Positions 61,150-64,000 of a stretch of 64,000 bases of DNA are shown piece after piece. This stretch comes from Hippophae tibetana (lineage: Eukaryota > Streptophyta > Magnoliopsida > Rosales > Elaeagnaceae). The notes below the pieces were generated by a model that was not told the DNA's origin, did no database searches, and saw only the letters and a list, made by a program, of their open reading frames with translations. Every line of letters begins with the position of its first letter. The stretch's first letter is position 1. The stretch is from positions 12,095,190 through 12,159,189 of the forward strand of contig CM072811.1 of the NCBI GenBank assembly GCA_037013495.1. The letters run 5' to 3'. The position numbers and the translations under genes were made by a program.

Positions 61150-62697
61150 TGTTTTTAATTTCTTTCTAATGATTACTCACTTATGAATATTCTTTGCTTC
61201 TTCTATTATTAGATACACTAAACTACAATAAATAATAAGTCCTTTGGGATAAGTGTTTTGGTTGTTTATGTTTTTTTTTCAGTGTAAACATGAGCTGTCA
61301 AGATTCAAGCAAAGATGGTTTACTAGATCATAGGATAGTTCCACTATGTAAAATTTATACTATATAAACATTTATTTTTCCCATGAGTGTTATGTAGTGA
61401 AATCGAGATTTTTTCACACGAATATGCCAAAAGGGAAGCTTGTAAAGTTTATGTGAGTGTTGGTAATATTCATGAACAAAAAATACAAATGTAATTTTAA
61501 TTTATAGGTGTCTTTTAAGAATATTTTCAAGCCAAAGAGAATACTAAGCTCCAATGATCACATCTTAGGTATATCTCTATTCCAGTGCACGTTAGATTTC
61601 ATATTAGACACATAGGAACATTATGCATATAGGCTACTCTATCAATCGAGCCATGTCTAGATCGATCCAGAAATTAGTACTCGGTCAATCGAGAACTAGA
61701 TTGATTGATATTAATGAGAAGATCGATCACCTTATTTCAAAATGAATGAATTATTTCATTATATCAATTGAGATTTACTACATCGATCGAGCGGCCATGT
61801 TTGATCGATTGAGCTAGTTCTAGATCGATAAAGTGGTCAGGTTTTCTAGTTTAACCTAATTTTTACTTGAAAGAATTTTTTTATTGCTATGTTATCCTTA
61901 TGTTTTTAAGCTGTTTTATATTTTATCGGTGATAGACTTTTACTAGACCTTTGACCTAGGGTTTCTACGCATGCTATTTAATCGTACCATAGGATCACGA
62001 TATTGTTAACCATATAAGAGCATTATTGAGCATTATTATTTTCATCTTATTCTCTTTCTTGTTTTGAAAAAAACTATTCAAGTGGGATTTTTTCATTGAC
62101 TTAATTTGTCAAACATTTGTGGCTGTCTTTGGTGAATTGACAAGCTTACAATGTTTATGATATTATGCTTTAAACTGATCATTCTAGGGTTGCTAATAGA
62201 TTTTGATTAATTTGATGTATCTATTAAATCATCTAGTTAGGATAATTCATTATTCAATCTATTCTAATACACACTGGTACTTATGTTATTATGCTAACTT
62301 TTTAGGTGGTAGTAGTACGAGTTCAACTAACTTGTGTGACTCGAGTTCATCGAAACATTGGTATGGATCTAGACACATTTCTTATAAAGATTATGATGAA
62401 AGTAGTAGCTTGTAAGTAGATTATTTGGGGACATTACCTTTATGGATAGTTTCAGTCTTAGCCTTACAATAGGATCTTATTTTTCATAGTAGATAGTTAT
62501 ATGATTCAATGGACTAGTGATTTTTCATATAAGTCATTAGTGTCAACTAGGTTTTTCCCACCTAAAATGTCGTGTGTTAATCTTTATATTTCTACATATT
62601 TGAACATCTATGAAAATTTTAATTTATCACAATTACCCTGATTATCTATTCAACCCATTCTAACTATTTGGGTATCTAACTAAAAAGGAAACTTTCA
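61150..62697 (+). repeat. 3' end and 3' LTR of Copia element
   Basis: The last 85 bp (62613-62697) match the truncated 5' LTR and end ACTTTCA. The LTR start is not defined, because the 5' copy lacks it, so the left limit marks only the end of coding. The interior has a cluster of TCGATCGA-type motifs near 61640-61830. Confidence 0.6.
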
Positions 62698-63716
62698 TAA
62701 AATAAAAATAATAATTATAGATTGCGTAATATTCTTTTGATCATAATTATTCTAAACTTTAATTTTTTTAATTAAAATTAATTAGATGTAAAATAATAAA
62801 TAATAGACATAATGATTTAGATAAGTATTCAAGACTAAAATTCCAAAATATTTAATTTTAGTTATTTAATCAACCTTTCTTAACATTCTTCATAAAATTA
62901 AAGGAGTTACAAATTACAAATAGTTATTTGTAGTAAATTTCTTCCTCCTAACCCAACACTAATATTTATTATATAATATCTAACTTTGTAGGCTATATGA
63001 CCATGATTTTTTTGTTTTCAACAAATTCATTGAGATGTTTTTGATAATTTGATGATAAAAAGGTGTAAAAAAGCAACATAAGCAAGTTTGATCCCAACAT
63101 TTTTCATTGTATTATTCTTTCTTTCCTTTTTCTCCCTTAAAATGTATCTTTTAATGCTATGAAAAGCAAGAAAGTTATCAACTTAATTATGATTATAGAT
63201 TTTTCTTTGTTTCACAATATTCATTATAACTATCTAACAAAAGTTTTCAAAACACAATTGGATTTGTTGATTCTTTATGTTCATGCATGGATGTCTTGGC
63301 AATTTTCTTAACTCTCTTAATGATTTAATCCATAAAATTTTATACTTTTAGAATTTATAAGTACTTTTTAATTTTATTTTACATATTTTCATACCTATTC
63401 ATGAGCCATTGATCAAAAAAATATTTTATTTTCTTATTGTATTTGGCATTATACGAAGTAAGATTTATATTATATAAAAACATGAAACTCAAATATTTAT
63501 AGTAATAAAATATGAATAATAAAAATGAATTGCATGTTTTGTGTTTACAAAATTAATAAACATTATATAAAATATTATAGTATAAATGAATTATAATACA
63601 TAAAAATAATTTCTATTTAATGCATAAATGTTAATTTTTACGTGTACTATGAGATATATGGCAACAAATATTTGTTGTGTGCAAATTGTCATGGGTATGT
63701 AGTCATCCTTTATGGT
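62698..63716. other. AT-rich stretch, no gene seen
   Basis: Downstream of the Copia 3' LTR. No ORF of note, RNA gene or transposon end was recognised. Confidence 0.5.
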
Positions 63717-63954
63717 AAAGTGCACTTTAGTTCCCTTCCTATTGGGTAGGGCAACATAATTCTACCACCTTTACAAAAATGATAATAGAAAGTATATTTT
63801 TTAAAAGGTAATAGACTTGTGATGCCCTACTTTTGAAACAAATTGAGGCAGTACAAATCCATTACTTTTAAAAAAATGGTTTTCCGTGACTCTTTTCTAA
63901 AAGTAGTTGATTTATGCTACCCTACCTAATAGGTATGGGTCTAAAATGCACTTT
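63717..63954. mobile_element. MITE-like element with TIRs
   Basis: The left end AAAGTGCACTTTAG..CCTATTGGGTAGGGCA and the right end (minus strand AAAGTGCATTTTAGACCCAT..CCTATTAGGTAGGGTAGCA) form imperfect terminal inverted repeats of 40-50 bp. Total 238 bp, no coding capacity. The superfamily and target-site duplication were not established. Confidence 0.75.
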
Positions 63955-64000
63955 TGTTTAAGGTAACATACTTGGATGACCCTTCATCCAAAAATATACA

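Overview
This 64 kb window is nuclear DNA from a flowering plant, most likely a eudicot. The evidence is strong AT-richness, spliced genes with long introns, plant-specific proteins, and dense, decayed plant retrotransposons primed from initiator tRNA-Met. I could not assign a species. Only two host genes are convincing: RPL31, a cytosolic 60S ribosomal protein L31 gene (+ strand, two coding exons, 26351-28761), and a CIPK3-type CBL-interacting protein kinase (- strand, 14 coding exons, 43006-29648). The two are convergent, with stop codons about 0.9 kb apart. Nearly everything else is transposon-derived or featureless AT-rich sequence.

Layout. 1-6 kb: a Copia reverse transcriptase scrap and a decayed LTR-like pair. 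8-9.8 kb: short tandem repeats and a recurring GACATATGTCC-like motif. 9.7-15.7 kb: a Copia element with gag, protease, integrase and a truncated reverse transcriptase, whose LTR end, primer binding site and leader are triplicated. 15.7-21.2 kb: Gypsy-type debris, including a coiled-coil ORF, a degenerate minisatellite and an Athila-like gag/protease. 21.9-24.8 kb: a Copia gag zinc knuckle on the - strand, then a repeat holding a CpG/G-box-rich island and a 50-bp tandem array. 26-44.4 kb: the two host genes. 44.5-57.7 kb: a MITE-like inverted repeat, SIRE-like LTR remnants in both orientations and a Gypsy-associated ORF relic. 57.7-62.7 kb: a decayed Copia element carrying a small CACTA insertion. 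63.7-64 kb: a MITE-like element.

CIPK3 is the centre of the window. All fourteen exons rejoin in frame to a predicted 436-residue kinase, except that exon 7 carries one extra base (a G run at 40739-40741), which would stop translation at about residue 195. Its eighth intron is about 9.3 kb and holds at least three layers of mobile DNA: a MULE-like inverted-repeat element, the 3' end of a hAT transposase gene, and a Copia element inserted inside that hAT coding sequence with a visible target-site duplication.

I did not find a convincing undescribed multi-gene system. The most unusual sequence objects are the eight-hairpin CACTA mini-element, the triplicated primer-binding-site unit, the hAT/Copia nest in the CIPK3 intron, the single-base lesion in CIPK3, and the G-box-rich island.
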